Origin: Chryseobacterium pennae | Lineage (GTDB): Bacteria > Bacteroidota > Bacteroidia > Flavobacteriales > Weeksellaceae | Direction of reading: 5' to 3' | NCBI RefSeq assembly: GCF_003385515.1 | Contig: NZ_QNVT01000034.1 | Coordinates: 1-64,000 of the forward strand | DNA: 64,000 bases | Part shown: positions 25,011 through 33,605 of the stretch, piece by piece | Layout: every line of letters starts with the position of its first letter | Numbering within the stretch: the stretch's first letter is position 1 | Program-made: the position numbers and the translations under genes | Notes under the pieces: generated by a model | Database searches by the model: none | Told to the model about the DNA's origin: nothing | What the model saw: the letters and a program-made list of their open reading frames with translations, nothing else

Positions 25011-26239
25011 AGATCATGAAAAAGATATTTTTGATGGTGTTGACTTTTATATCTATACATGGATATAGATCACAAAATAAAAACACCGAAGTAAAGGAAA
25101 TTGATGTGGAACTTAAAGAACTCGCCATTTCAAATCCAGCGTCTATTATTCTGTTGGGTATTTCTCCCTCCGAATTGGAAACTCCAAAGTCAAAAAAAGG
25201 AATTGTTTTAAGTTTAGTCAATTCATTTAAGAAAAGTGAAGGAATTCCGGATACGTATGCATTTGAAATTACACCATATTGGCTACTACGTTCAAAAGGA
25301 ATGAATTCGCTCAAATATGCAGGGTTTAAAGAATATGACGGAAAAGTATATAAACAAAATGTTTTTAATGACTTGAATAAGGCATCATTTTCATTAGGAT
25401 TTGTGAGAGATTTAATTCTAAATTCAGATGATGATATTAAAAATCCGGCATTCTCTGTAAGTGTAAGAGGAACTTTAATTAAGATTCGAACTCAGGATAA
25501 TCTCAAAAAAATTGTAAAAGAAGATTCTGCAAAAAAAGCTCAATTAAAATTGATCAGTAAATATTTAAGCGATAAAGAATTAGAAATTGAACAAAAGTGT
25601 ATTGATGAAAATTTAAGTCCTTCAGATTGTGAAGATTTATTAGAAGGCAGCTTAAGCAAGTTACTAAAAAAGTATGAAGAGAATGAAAATGGGCTCAAAA
25701 ATGTCGATTATTACAGGAGCCTCTTAGAAGCCTCCCCCATACTTGCTGTGGATTTTGCAGGTGGCTACAGTACTTTTTTTTCTGATAATAAATTTTCAAA
25801 CAGTCGCTTTGGAAAACTAGGGTTTTGGTTAACGTTGAATACAGGTTTTGATTTTACAAAAAAAGAGAATCCTGAAGCAGAGAAGAAACTTAATTTTTAC
25901 GGGATCGTTCGATATCTTGATGATGGAACAACGCTAGACATCAATCAGCAATTTCTCAGAACTAAAAACTATGATTTTGGAGGAAAGGCAGAGTTTACTT
26001 ATAAAAGGTTTTCCGTATCCTGGGAATATATTTATCGTATCAATGATATTGAAAAAACATTTCGAACCAATGGTTTATTGGCTTATAAAGTATCGGATAA
26101 AGTATATATTAACGCGGCGTTTGGCAAAAATTACGGAGAGAAAGATAATCTGATTTCTTTTTTAGGCCTTAATTGGGGACTAGACTCTGAGAAATCAAGT
26201 GTTTTCGTCAATACTCCTGATGAAAAAAAGATTGAATAA
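25007..26239 (+). CDS. Predicted outer-membrane beta-barrel protein of unknown function
   Basis: The 410-residue protein has a signal peptide (KKIFLMVLTFISIHGYRSQ) and a middle section rich in charged helices (about 165-235). The C-terminal 170 residues have alternating aromatic strands (GKLGFWLTLNTGFDF, YDFGGKAEFTYKRFSVSWEY) typical of outer-membrane barrels. It does not end in an aromatic residue; a short polar tail follows. Start codons at 25007 and 25016 are possible; the first gives an ATGA overlap with the upstream gene. No family was recognised. Confidence 0.68.
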   Translation: MKIMKKIFLMVLTFISIHGYRSQNKNTEVKEIDVELKELAISNPASIILLGISPSELETPKSKKGIVLSLVNSFKKSEGIPDTYAFEITPYWLLRSKGMNSLKYAGFKEYDGKVYKQNVFNDLNKASFSLGFVRDLILNSDDDIKNPAFSVSVRGTLIKIRTQDNLKKIVKEDSAKKAQLKLISKYLSDKELEIEQKCIDENLSPSDCEDLLEGSLSKLLKKYEENENGLKNVDYYRSLLEASPILAVDFAGGYSTFFSDNKFSNSRFGKLGFWLTLNTGFDFTKKENPEAEKKLNFYGIVRYLDDGTTLDINQQFLRTKNYDFGGKAEFTYKRFSVSWEYIYRINDIEKTFRTNGLLAYKVSDKVYINAAFGKNYGEKDNLISFLGLNWGLDSEKSSVFVNTPDEKKIE

Positions 26240-26302
26240 AATAACAATCATTTAGGCGAACCTCTCCATTTCTATATAAGTATAGATATTCAATTTAAAA
26301 AT

Positions 26303-26340
26303 AAAAACCTTTTTTGATGTGATGTCAAGAAAGGTTTTTT
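26303..26340 (+). terminator. Terminator
   Basis: A 9-bp stem (26304-26312 with 26330-26338) with a long loop is followed by T residues, about 65 nt after the barrel gene. Confidence 0.65.
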
Positions 26341-26443
26341 GGGAAGTAAATCATGAGTTTATCATAATATAAATTAACTAAAATTTAACTTCGAATTATT
26401 TCAAAAAAAACCTGCGAAATGCCCCTGAAAGTTAAATTTTGAT

Positions 26444-26451
26444 TAAATTTG
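26444..26451 (+). promoter_or_regulatory. -7 element of eno
   Basis: TAAATTTG matches TAnnTTTG exactly, 22 nt before the eno start. No TTG is seen at the usual distance, so the assignment rests on the -7 box alone. Confidence 0.5.
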
Positions 26452-26473
26452 TCTAAACTAAAAAAAATAAAAA

Positions 26474-27766
26474 ATGAGTGCAATTTCTTACATAGAAGCA
26501 AGACAGATTTTAGATTCCAGAGGTAATCCTACCATTGAAGTGGATGTATTTACAGAAAACGGTGCTATGGGTCGTGCAGCTGTTCCTTCAGGAGCATCTA
26601 CAGGAGAGCATGAAGCCGTAGAATTACGTGACGGAGGTTCAGAATACCAAGGAAAAGGAGTTTTGAAAGCTGTTGAAAATGTAAAAGAAGTAATTGCAGA
26701 AAATTTAGTTGGTCAGCCGGTTTTTGAACAAAACTATATCGATCAGATCATGATTGATCTTGACGGTACTCCTAACAAAGGAAATCTGGGAGCTAATGCA
26801 ATCCTTGGAGTTTCTTTGGCAGTAGCAAGAGCTGCAGCTGCAGAATTGGGAATGCCTTTATACAAATATGTAGGTGGTGTAAATGCAAACACACTTCCTG
26901 TTCCTATGATGAATGTAATCAACGGTGGTTCTCACTCAGATGCTCCTATCGCATTCCAGGAATTTATGATCATGCCGGTAAAAGCAGATTCTTTCTCTCA
27001 CGCATTGAGAAAAGGAACAGAAATTTTCCATAATCTAAAATCTATTCTTCATTCAAGAGGTTTATCTACTGCGGTAGGTGACGAAGGTGGTTTTGCTCCT
27101 ACTTTCAAAGGAACTGAAGATGCTTTGGATACATTGCTTCAGGCCATTGAAAAAGCAGGCTATAAGCCAGGTGACGACATTATGTTAGCACTTGACTGTG
27201 CAGCTTCTGAATTCTACAAAGACGGAATTTATGATTACAGAAAATTCCAGACTCAGGACGCAGCTCAGTTTTCAAGCAGCGAGCAGGTTTCTTACTTAGC
27301 TGAACTGGCTGCAAAATACCCAATCATTTCCATTGAAGACGGTATGCAGGAAAATGACTGGGAGGGGTGGAAAATGTTAACTGATAAAATCGGTGACAGA
27401 GTACAGCTTGTAGGAGATGATTTATTTGTAACCAACGTAGAAAGATTATCCAGAGGAGTAAAAGAAAATATTGCTAACTCTATCCTTGTAAAAGTAAACC
27501 AAATTGGTTCTCTTTCTGAAACAATGGCAGCTGTACAAATGGCTCAGAACAATAAATTCACTTCAGTAATGTCTCACAGATCAGGAGAAACTGAAGATTC
27601 TACCATTGCTGATTTAGCGGTAGCAATGAACTGTGGACAAATTAAAACAGGTTCAGCTTCAAGATCAGACAGAATGGCGAAATACAACCAGTTGTTAAGA
27701 ATTGAAGAAGCATTGGGTGAAACTGCTATTTTCCCAGGTTTAGAAGCATTCAAAATAAAAAGATAA
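26474..27766 (+). CDS. eno: Enolase
   Basis: The 430-residue glycolytic enzyme interconverts 2-phosphoglycerate and phosphoenolpyruvate. The start EARQILDSRGNPTIEVDV, the catalytic and Mg sites (GDEGGFAPTF, LALDCAASEF, SIEDGMQENDW, LVGDDLFVTN) and the signature SVMSHRSGETEDSTIADL are complete. Length is standard. It forms a unit with, or just ahead of, citrate synthase. Confidence 0.99.
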   Translation: MSAISYIEARQILDSRGNPTIEVDVFTENGAMGRAAVPSGASTGEHEAVELRDGGSEYQGKGVLKAVENVKEVIAENLVGQPVFEQNYIDQIMIDLDGTPNKGNLGANAILGVSLAVARAAAAELGMPLYKYVGGVNANTLPVPMMNVINGGSHSDAPIAFQEFMIMPVKADSFSHALRKGTEIFHNLKSILHSRGLSTAVGDEGGFAPTFKGTEDALDTLLQAIEKAGYKPGDDIMLALDCAASEFYKDGIYDYRKFQTQDAAQFSSSEQVSYLAELAAKYPIISIEDGMQENDWEGWKMLTDKIGDRVQLVGDDLFVTNVERLSRGVKENIANSILVKVNQIGSLSETMAAVQMAQNNKFTSVMSHRSGETEDSTIADLAVAMNCGQIKTGSASRSDRMAKYNQLLRIEEALGETAIFPGLEAFKIKR

Positions 27767-27781
27767 TTGAATTTATAAATA

Positions 27782-27815
27782 ACGGCAAGCGATAATTTTT
27801 GTTTGCCGTATTTTA
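27782..27815 (+). terminator. Weak terminator after eno
   Basis: A 9-bp stem (27782-27790 with 27801-27809, one G-U pair) is followed by ATTTTAT. Its right arm contains the TTTG of the likely gltA promoter, so end of one unit and start of the next overlap. Confidence 0.55.
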
Positions 27816-27833
27816 TGGAAAGTGGTATATTTA
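27803..27833 (+). promoter_or_regulatory. Candidate gltA promoter
   Basis: TTG (27803-27805), 20-nt spacer, TATATTTA (27826-27833; one mismatch to TAnnTTTG). It ends 17 nt before the gltA start. Confidence 0.45.
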
Positions 27834-27850
27834 AAAAAAATAAATAAATA

Positions 27851-29137
27851 ATGTCAGACAACAAAGTAATATTGAATTACGACGGTAATTCATATGAATA
27901 TCCTATCGTGGATAGTACTATCGGAGACAGAGGGATTGATATTTCGAAATTAAGAGACCAGACAGGTTTAATCACTCTGGATTTAGGTTACAAAAATACA
28001 GGAGCTACTATTAGCGACATCACTTACTTAGACGGAGATAAAGGAGAATTATTCTACAGAGGTTATCCAATCGAGCAAATTGCTGAAAAATCTAACTTCA
28101 CAGAAGTAATGTATCTTTTATTACATGGAGAATTACCTACTCAGGATCAATTTACTTCTTTCGACAACAATATTAAAAAATATAACTTCATCGCAGATGA
28201 GATGAAAAAGATCATTGATGTTTTTCCTCGTTCTGCTCACCCTATGGGAGTTTTATCTTCTATGACGTCTGCATTGACAGCCTTCAACCCGAAAGCGGTT
28301 AACGTAAACTCTAAAGAAGAAATGGATCACGCAGCTGAGCTGATGATCGCTAAGTTCTCTCACCTTTGTGCTTGGACATACAGAAAAACTCAAGGTTTAC
28401 CATTAAACCACGGTGATAACAACCTTAGCTATGTAGAAAACTTCTACAAAATGGCATTCAGATTACCAAACGCCGATTTCGAAATCGATCCGGTTGTAGT
28501 AAGCGCTTTAGATAAACTATTAATTCTTCACGCAGATCACGAGCAAAACTGTTCTACTTCTACAGTAAGAATGGTAGGTTCTGCTCACACAGGTCTTTTC
28601 GCTTCTATCTCTGCTGGAGTATCTGCACTTTGGGGACCACTTCACGGTGGGGCTAACCAGGCGGTAATCGAAATGCTTGAACTTATCGAGAAAGATGGTG
28701 GTGATGTATCTAAATACGTTGCTAAAGCTAAAGATAAGAATGATAACTTCCGTTTGATGGGATTCGGACACAGAGTGTACAAAAACTTCGACCCAAGAGC
28801 AAAAATCATCAAGAAAGCTGCTGACGATATCCTGAAAGCATTAGGAATCCAGGATAAAGCTCTTGACATTGCAATGCAGTTAGAAAGAGTAGCACTTGAA
28901 GATGAGTACTTCGTAGAAAGAAAACTATATCCAAACGTAGACTTCTACTCAGGAATCATCTACAGAGCATTAGGAATTCCTACAGAAATGTTTACTGTAA
29001 TGTTTGCATTAGGAAGATTACCAGGATGGATCTCTCAATGGAAGGAAATGAGATTGAAAGGAGACCCGATCGGAAGACCAAGACAGGTTTACCAAGGTGC
29101 TCAGGAAAGAAACTATATCGATATCGCAAGCAGATAA
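27851..29137 (+). CDS. gltA: Citrate synthase
   Basis: The 428-residue enzyme condenses oxaloacetate and acetyl-CoA, the entry step of the TCA cycle. The segments LILHADHEQNCSTSTVRMVG, GPLHGGANQAVIEML (catalytic His) and MGFGHRVYKNFDPRAK are diagnostic; the catalytic aspartate region lies near VDFYSGIIYRALGIP. Length and the N-terminal beta domain fit the hexameric type I form. Confidence 0.98.
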   Translation: MSDNKVILNYDGNSYEYPIVDSTIGDRGIDISKLRDQTGLITLDLGYKNTGATISDITYLDGDKGELFYRGYPIEQIAEKSNFTEVMYLLLHGELPTQDQFTSFDNNIKKYNFIADEMKKIIDVFPRSAHPMGVLSSMTSALTAFNPKAVNVNSKEEMDHAAELMIAKFSHLCAWTYRKTQGLPLNHGDNNLSYVENFYKMAFRLPNADFEIDPVVVSALDKLLILHADHEQNCSTSTVRMVGSAHTGLFASISAGVSALWGPLHGGANQAVIEMLELIEKDGGDVSKYVAKAKDKNDNFRLMGFGHRVYKNFDPRAKIIKKAADDILKALGIQDKALDIAMQLERVALEDEYFVERKLYPNVDFYSGIIYRALGIPTEMFTVMFALGRLPGWISQWKEMRLKGDPIGRPRQVYQGAQERNYIDIASR

Positions 29138-29158
29138 TATTTGCTTCTACCATATCAA

Positions 29159-29187
29159 AATCCCAAAGCTTGCTTTGGGATTTTTTG
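29159..29187 (+). terminator. Terminator after gltA
   Basis: A perfect 9-bp stem (29161-29169 with 29172-29180) and six T residues lie 22 nt past the gltA stop. Confidence 0.9.
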
Positions 29188-29445
29188 TTTTCCTAGCTCA
29201 GGGTATTCAATTGGTATGGGCTTTAGCCAATTCATCCAATAAGAAAGCCAGTCTGATAGACTTCAGCTCAAATATAAAATATATATGTAGTTGAAATTTA
29301 CTGGAATAAATTAGTAAATTTACTTTTGTAGAATATAAGTTTCAGCTAAAGTCATATGATTTATATTCATTGATTAAAAGGGATTTTAATCTGTTTCTAT
29401 TGATACAGTTGGTAAAGTTGTTTGTATTTAAAAAATTAATAAGTC
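29188..29445. other. Intergenic region before the AraC gene
   Basis: No gene is supported. A -7-like box TACTTTTG lies at 29321-29328, but the nearest upstream TTG (29291-29293) is 27 nt away, longer than the consensus spacing. If used, the mRNA has a leader of about 110 nt. Confidence 0.4.
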
Positions 29446-30507
29446 ATGAGTTTCGGACAACAGATCTTGTTTTTTTTCAGTGCTGTGGGGGCCTTCAACG
29501 GGCTTTTGCTCGGTATTTATCTGTTGTTCATTAAAAAACTGAAATATATACCAGACTTTTTCCTTGGACTTCTTCTGCTAATGCTAAGTATAAGAGTAGG
29601 AATATCTGTCTGTTTTTACTTTTATCCTGATCTGCCAAGAGTTATAGCCCATTTAGGTTTATCAGCATTATTTTTTACAGGACCTGTTTTGTATTACTAT
29701 GTAAAATCTTCCTTTCAACAAAATCAATTTAGTCTGAAATCCTGTATAATAACATTTGGAATATTAACCCTTTTTCTGGGAGTTGTGGGATTATTATATC
29801 TATTCTTTCCTGTGACTTGGGATCATTATTTTGGTACCTTTATTTATGCCGTTTGGACAATATCTGTATTTCTTACTATTTATCAGTATTATTTATTTTC
29901 AAAAGAGAATATCAAAAGCTCCAATAAGTTTGTTCTTCCGGTTCTGATTAGCAATGTGATTATCTTTTTAACCTATCAACTGATTTCAACGGGTTGGATA
30001 CAGATATACTGTGCAGGAGGCAGTCTGGTCTTTTCATTTGTACTCTATGCTAATTTTCTGATTGTATTCAATAAAAAATACCATCAGATTCCGGTGAAGG
30101 AAGCGGTCAGATATTCCAATAAAAAGATTTCAAATGAACAGGCTGATAATTTTGTATCCAGATTAGATAGAATGATGAATACAGAAGAACTTTACAAAAA
30201 TCCGGACCTGAAATTAAATAACCTTGCCTCCAGAATGAATATGTCTACTCATCAGCTTTCTCAGCTATTGAATGATAATTTGGGGAAAAGTTTTGCCACT
30301 TATATCAATGAATATAGAATCAATGAAGCCTGTGAAAAAATTGAAAATGGTTCCTATTTGAAGATTGAAGAAATTGGATATGAGGTTGGATTCAATTCTA
30401 AATCAACTTTCTTTTCAACATTCAAGAAAATAAAGAATACCACACCACTTTTATACAAACAGATGCAAACGCCTTCTGAGACTGGGGTTCATAGTCTCAA
30501 TTTATAA
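29446..30507 (+). CDS. Membrane-anchored AraC-family transcriptional regulator
   Basis: The 353-residue protein has about seven N-terminal membrane helices (residues 5-210) and a C-terminal AraC-type double helix-turn-helix (about 245-345: LNNLASRMNMSTHQLSQLL, IEEIGYEVGFNSKSTFFSTF). This layout, common in Bacteroidota, means a membrane-bound regulator that probably senses a signal in the envelope. It precedes an outer-membrane barrel gene by 80 nt, a plausible target. Confidence 0.88.
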   Translation: MSFGQQILFFFSAVGAFNGLLLGIYLLFIKKLKYIPDFFLGLLLLMLSIRVGISVCFYFYPDLPRVIAHLGLSALFFTGPVLYYYVKSSFQQNQFSLKSCIITFGILTLFLGVVGLLYLFFPVTWDHYFGTFIYAVWTISVFLTIYQYYLFSKENIKSSNKFVLPVLISNVIIFLTYQLISTGWIQIYCAGGSLVFSFVLYANFLIVFNKKYHQIPVKEAVRYSNKKISNEQADNFVSRLDRMMNTEELYKNPDLKLNNLASRMNMSTHQLSQLLNDNLGKSFATYINEYRINEACEKIENGSYLKIEEIGYEVGFNSKSTFFSTFKKIKNTTPLLYKQMQTPSETGVHSLNL

Positions 30508-30558
30508 TTTCGTACTGCTGAATTTTAATTCTAAAACCTGATTTTTACCATAAGCCAA

Positions 30559-30566
30559 TACTTTTG
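30559..30566 (+). promoter_or_regulatory. Candidate -7 element
   Basis: TACTTTTG matches TAnnTTTG 22 nt before the outer-membrane gene; no clear TTG at the expected distance. Confidence 0.4.
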
Positions 30567-30587
30567 ATCTCATAAAATTTAAAAATT

Positions 30588-32762
30588 ATGATGATCAAAT
30601 TATGGCTCTTTCTGTTATTACTATTTCTACCAATTTTTGGAAAGGCACAGAAAGCCACGGGAAATAATGAATCGGATTCTCTGACTCGGCAAAAGTCTTC
30701 AACAACAAATATTTCAGAAGTTGTTATCCAAGCCGCCCCACGAAGCGTCAAATTGAATGACGGAAATTTGACGGTGGCTGTTTCCGGAAATAAAGACTTT
30801 AAGACTTCCACCCATCTGCTTGATGTTTTAAGAAAAACACCAGGAGTAACTATCGATCAGGAAGAAGGAATCTTTATTGGAGGAAGAGTGACTCCCGCCA
30901 TATTCATTGATGGCAAACCTATTGTAATGAGTAATCAGGAGTTGCAGGCTTATTTACGGTCTTTATCACCGGAAATGGTAGAATCTCTTGAAGTAAACAC
31001 CAATCCATCTTCAAAATATGATGCAGAGTTTAAAGGAATTATTGACATTAAGCTGAAAAAGAATACCGATCTGGGTTGGAAAGGAAATTATAATGGGAAT
31101 CTGTATGCATATAAGTTCAATTCCCGGGAGAATACTCTGAATCTTACTTATAACACAGAAAAAGTAGCATACAGTTTTCAGGGAGGATATAACGATGGAA
31201 TCTCATTTTATCAATACAATGCCCTACAACGGCTGGCTAATACCAATGTTATGAGGACCAGAACCTATCAGGAGGATCAGGTAAATGTGTACAACATTCA
31301 GGCAGGAGCAGATTTTAGATTGAATGATAAAAACAGGCTAAGGCTGAACCTAAGGGGCAGTTCCAGGGAGATTGACCGGATGCGCTTAGGTTCATTATAT
31401 ACTACTGATAAAAGTGAAACACAGCTTGTTTTTAATACCGGAAATGAAAATCCAATGCACTATTCCCAGAACAATTACGGGATTACCACTGATTATTCTT
31501 TTCAAAATAAAGGATTTAAAATTAATTTTTTAGGCAATTATCTCTCCGTGAAAAACAAGCAGAAAGACGATTTTATTAACAGAGATAAAACTTCTTCAGA
31601 GGTATTGTCCTATTGGAAATCTGATCTTGTTAATAAGATAGATATTTATACAGGGCAGATTGATGCCTCTCAAAAAATAGGAGAAGCAGAAGTAGAGGCA
31701 GGGCTTAAATATAGCCAATCCAATACCAATAATAATATCAGGTATGATACTTTATCTGTGAATAACCAGTTTGCATTCGATCCCGATAGAAGTAATCTGT
31801 TTTCCTACAAAGAGAAAATATTGGCAGGGTATTTAGCCTATAAACAAAAATTTGGAAAACTTCAGATCAATGCAGGATTAAGGCTTGAAAATACAAATAG
31901 TGTTTCTGATGCTGTTACTTTAGATTCTATTGTTTCAAGAAATTATCTGGAATGGTTACCATCCTTCAGTGCAAACTATACATTTAATAAATCTAATGAA
32001 CTTTCACTATCCTATAGCAGAAAAATAACAAGGCCTGTTTTTTCACAGCTTAATCCATTTCGCTATTACTTCAGCCCTTTGAATTACTCGATAGGAAACC
32101 CTTATCTGCAGCCTTCTTTTACAAGCCAGATCAAAGCAACCTACCGATACAAAAATTGGATCACAAGTTTTACAATAGGAAAAGAAAAAGATGTGATGGC
32201 CCGCTATCCTATATATAATCCGAAAACCAATGTATTGGAATATCTGGGAGCCAATCTTCCATACCGTAATTTTGCAGTCCTGGAAACAAGTTTTCCTGTG
32301 AAAATTACAAAGTGGTGGAATATGACAAGCCAGATTTCAGGATATTACAATTATGAGTTCAGACCTTATCTTGATCAGGTTTTTACACTGGGGATTTATA
32401 ACTATGAAATCAGGGTAAACCAGGTATTTACTTTACCCAAAGGATACACTGTTAATCTATTTGCTAATTATGAATCTAAAACCGGAAACAGTCTTTATAT
32501 TATCAAACCACGGTATAGCATAGATCTATCCATTCAAAAATCCTGGCTTGATAATAAGCTGAACACAAAGATCGGCTATAATAATATTTTTGATACCTAT
32601 GATCAGCAGTTAGAGTTCAGGCATAAACAGATTATGGACAATCAGTTTAGGCATTGGTGGGATAACAGCCGTTTCTATTTTTCACTGAGCTATAGCTTTG
32701 GAGGCTCAAAATATCAGGCAAAAGAATCTCAGAGAACAGAGGAAGAAAACAGAGCAAGATAA
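30588..32762 (+). CDS. TonB-dependent receptor-like outer-membrane beta-barrel protein
   Basis: The 724-residue protein has a signal peptide (FLLLLFLPIFGKAQK), a plug-like domain at about 45-165 (LLDVLRKTPGVTIDQEEG, PAIFIDGKPIVMS, SLEVNTNPSSKYDAE, GIIDIKLKK) and a long C-terminal barrel rich in Tyr, Asn and Phe (for example SLSYSRKITRPVFSQLNPF). An N-terminal carboxypeptidase-like domain is lacking, as is usual for this subfamily. Substrate unknown. It ends in a bidirectional terminator shared with a convergent peptide gene. Confidence 0.88.
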   Translation: MMIKLWLFLLLLFLPIFGKAQKATGNNESDSLTRQKSSTTNISEVVIQAAPRSVKLNDGNLTVAVSGNKDFKTSTHLLDVLRKTPGVTIDQEEGIFIGGRVTPAIFIDGKPIVMSNQELQAYLRSLSPEMVESLEVNTNPSSKYDAEFKGIIDIKLKKNTDLGWKGNYNGNLYAYKFNSRENTLNLTYNTEKVAYSFQGGYNDGISFYQYNALQRLANTNVMRTRTYQEDQVNVYNIQAGADFRLNDKNRLRLNLRGSSREIDRMRLGSLYTTDKSETQLVFNTGNENPMHYSQNNYGITTDYSFQNKGFKINFLGNYLSVKNKQKDDFINRDKTSSEVLSYWKSDLVNKIDIYTGQIDASQKIGEAEVEAGLKYSQSNTNNNIRYDTLSVNNQFAFDPDRSNLFSYKEKILAGYLAYKQKFGKLQINAGLRLENTNSVSDAVTLDSIVSRNYLEWLPSFSANYTFNKSNELSLSYSRKITRPVFSQLNPFRYYFSPLNYSIGNPYLQPSFTSQIKATYRYKNWITSFTIGKEKDVMARYPIYNPKTNVLEYLGANLPYRNFAVLETSFPVKITKWWNMTSQISGYYNYEFRPYLDQVFTLGIYNYEIRVNQVFTLPKGYTVNLFANYESKTGNSLYIIKPRYSIDLSIQKSWLDNKLNTKIGYNNIFDTYDQQLEFRHKQIMDNQFRHWWDNSRFYFSLSYSFGGSKYQAKESQRTEEENRAR

Positions 32763-32766
32763 AAGA

Positions 32767-32800
32767 AAACCTGCTTGGAAAAGCAGGTTTATTATTTTTA
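32767..32800. terminator. Bidirectional terminator
   Basis: A perfect 10-bp stem (32767-32776 with 32781-32790), loop GGAA, with T-rich flanks on both strands. It separates the barrel gene from the first Cys-rich peptide gene. Confidence 0.8.
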
Positions 32801-32965
32801 TTAAGGGCAAACGCAGTTACCACATGTCCAGATTCTGCAGCTACCGTCGTCATTCCATTCACAGCAGTATCTTGGCTTAGTAGGGCCAATTCCTCCGGTT
32901 ACTGATTTTTGTTGCTCTCTTCCTAATTTTTGCGCGTTTTTAAGCACTGAATTGTTCTTGTTCAT
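32801..32965 (-). CDS. Cys-rich peptide with double-glycine leader, copy 1
   Basis: This 54-residue gene starts MNKNNSVLKNAQKLGREQQ and reaches a double-glycine site at residues 24-25 (QQKSVTGG). The core after the leader has six cysteines: CCEW at 34-37, then GSCRIWTCGNCVCP to the end. Such leaders are known from bacteriocin-like and other exported peptides cleaved by peptidase-containing ABC transporters. Copy 2 lies 466 bp away with the same pattern, which is strong support that this short frame is real. No transporter or modification enzyme lies in the window, so the processing and role are unknown. Confidence 0.82.
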   Translation of the reverse strand: MNKNNSVLKNAQKLGREQQKSVTGGIGPTKPRYCCEWNDDGSCRIWTCGNCVCP

Positions 32966-33004
32966 GATTTTGATTTTTTGATGTTAATAGTTAATTTGTA
33001 AACA

Positions 33005-33027
33005 ATATAATTTCACGGAAATTATAT
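33005..33027. promoter_or_regulatory. Palindrome upstream of peptide copy 1
   Basis: A perfect 10-bp inverted repeat ATATAATTTC-ACG-GAAATTATAT lies 40 nt upstream of the start. The same element occurs at the same place before copy 2, so it is a likely operator or promoter part. Confidence 0.55.
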
Positions 33028-33224
33028 CACTAATATAGGAATTTATTTTATTTAAAAAAGAAAAATTCATCATTATGTATATGAAATATAGAATTTTGTA
33101 TCTTTTTAGATGAGGTTGTAATGTTTTTTTTCATAAAATAATGAGGATATTTTATACTCAAAAAAGAAAAATAAAGAGTCTCGTATAAATATCTTTTCCA
33201 AAAGCAGATTGATGATAAAGTATT

Positions 33225-33256
33225 AAAAAGCCGCCTCTGCATTTTGTAGAAACGGC
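33225..33256 (-). terminator. Terminator of peptide copy 2
   Basis: A stem of about 11 pairs with two G-U pairs and one mismatch (33230-33241 with 33245-33256) is followed on the minus strand by TTTTTAAT, 11 nt past the copy 2 stop. Confidence 0.75.
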
Positions 33257-33266
33257 CTAGGATATT

Positions 33267-33428
33267 TTATGGGCACATACATCTGTCACATGTCCAGATG
33301 AAACATTTTCCAGTGACATCATCCCACTCACAACATCTTCTGCCTGGTATTGCTCCTCCGATTACTGATTTTTGTTGGTCTCTACCTAATTTTTGTGCCT
33401 TTTTCAGCACTTGAATGTTCTTGTTCAT
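33267..33428 (-). CDS. Cys-rich peptide with double-glycine leader, copy 2
   Basis: The 53-residue product starts MNKNIQVLKKAQKLGRDQQ, has the double glycine at 24-25 (QQKSVIGG) and a core with CCEWDD (32-37), GKCFIWTCDRCMCP (40-53). All six cysteines, both tryptophans and the C-terminal proline match copy 1, while the segment just after the double glycine differs. The leader is more conserved than that stretch. It has its own terminator and its own upstream palindrome, so each copy is a separate transcription unit arising from tandem duplication. Confidence 0.82.
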   Translation of the reverse strand: MNKNIQVLKKAQKLGRDQQKSVIGGAIPGRRCCEWDDVTGKCFIWTCDRCMCP

Positions 33429-33465
33429 AACTTTGTTTTTGATGTTAATAGTTAAGTTTTAATAT

Positions 33466-33488
33466 ATATAATTTCGCGAAAATTATAT
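33466..33488. promoter_or_regulatory. Palindrome upstream of peptide copy 2
   Basis: ATATAATTTC-GCG-AAAATTATAT has 9 of 10 arm positions paired, and lies 38 nt before the start. Between it and the start the word TAACTATTAACATCAAAAA is shared with copy 1. Confidence 0.55.
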
Positions 33489-33605
33489 CACTAATGTAGG
33501 AAATTAAATTATAAAAAAATCTATTTTTTTGTCCTTATGTAGATGAAATATAGTAGTTTATAGATGTTCTTTTATACTTTATACTGTGGTTTGTTGAATA
33601 GGGGG

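Noticed and set aside
29188..29445. tRNA-like sequence after gltA
   Set aside because: Bits such as CCTAGCTCAGGGTATTCAA do not fold into a full cloverleaf with acceptor and anticodon stems.
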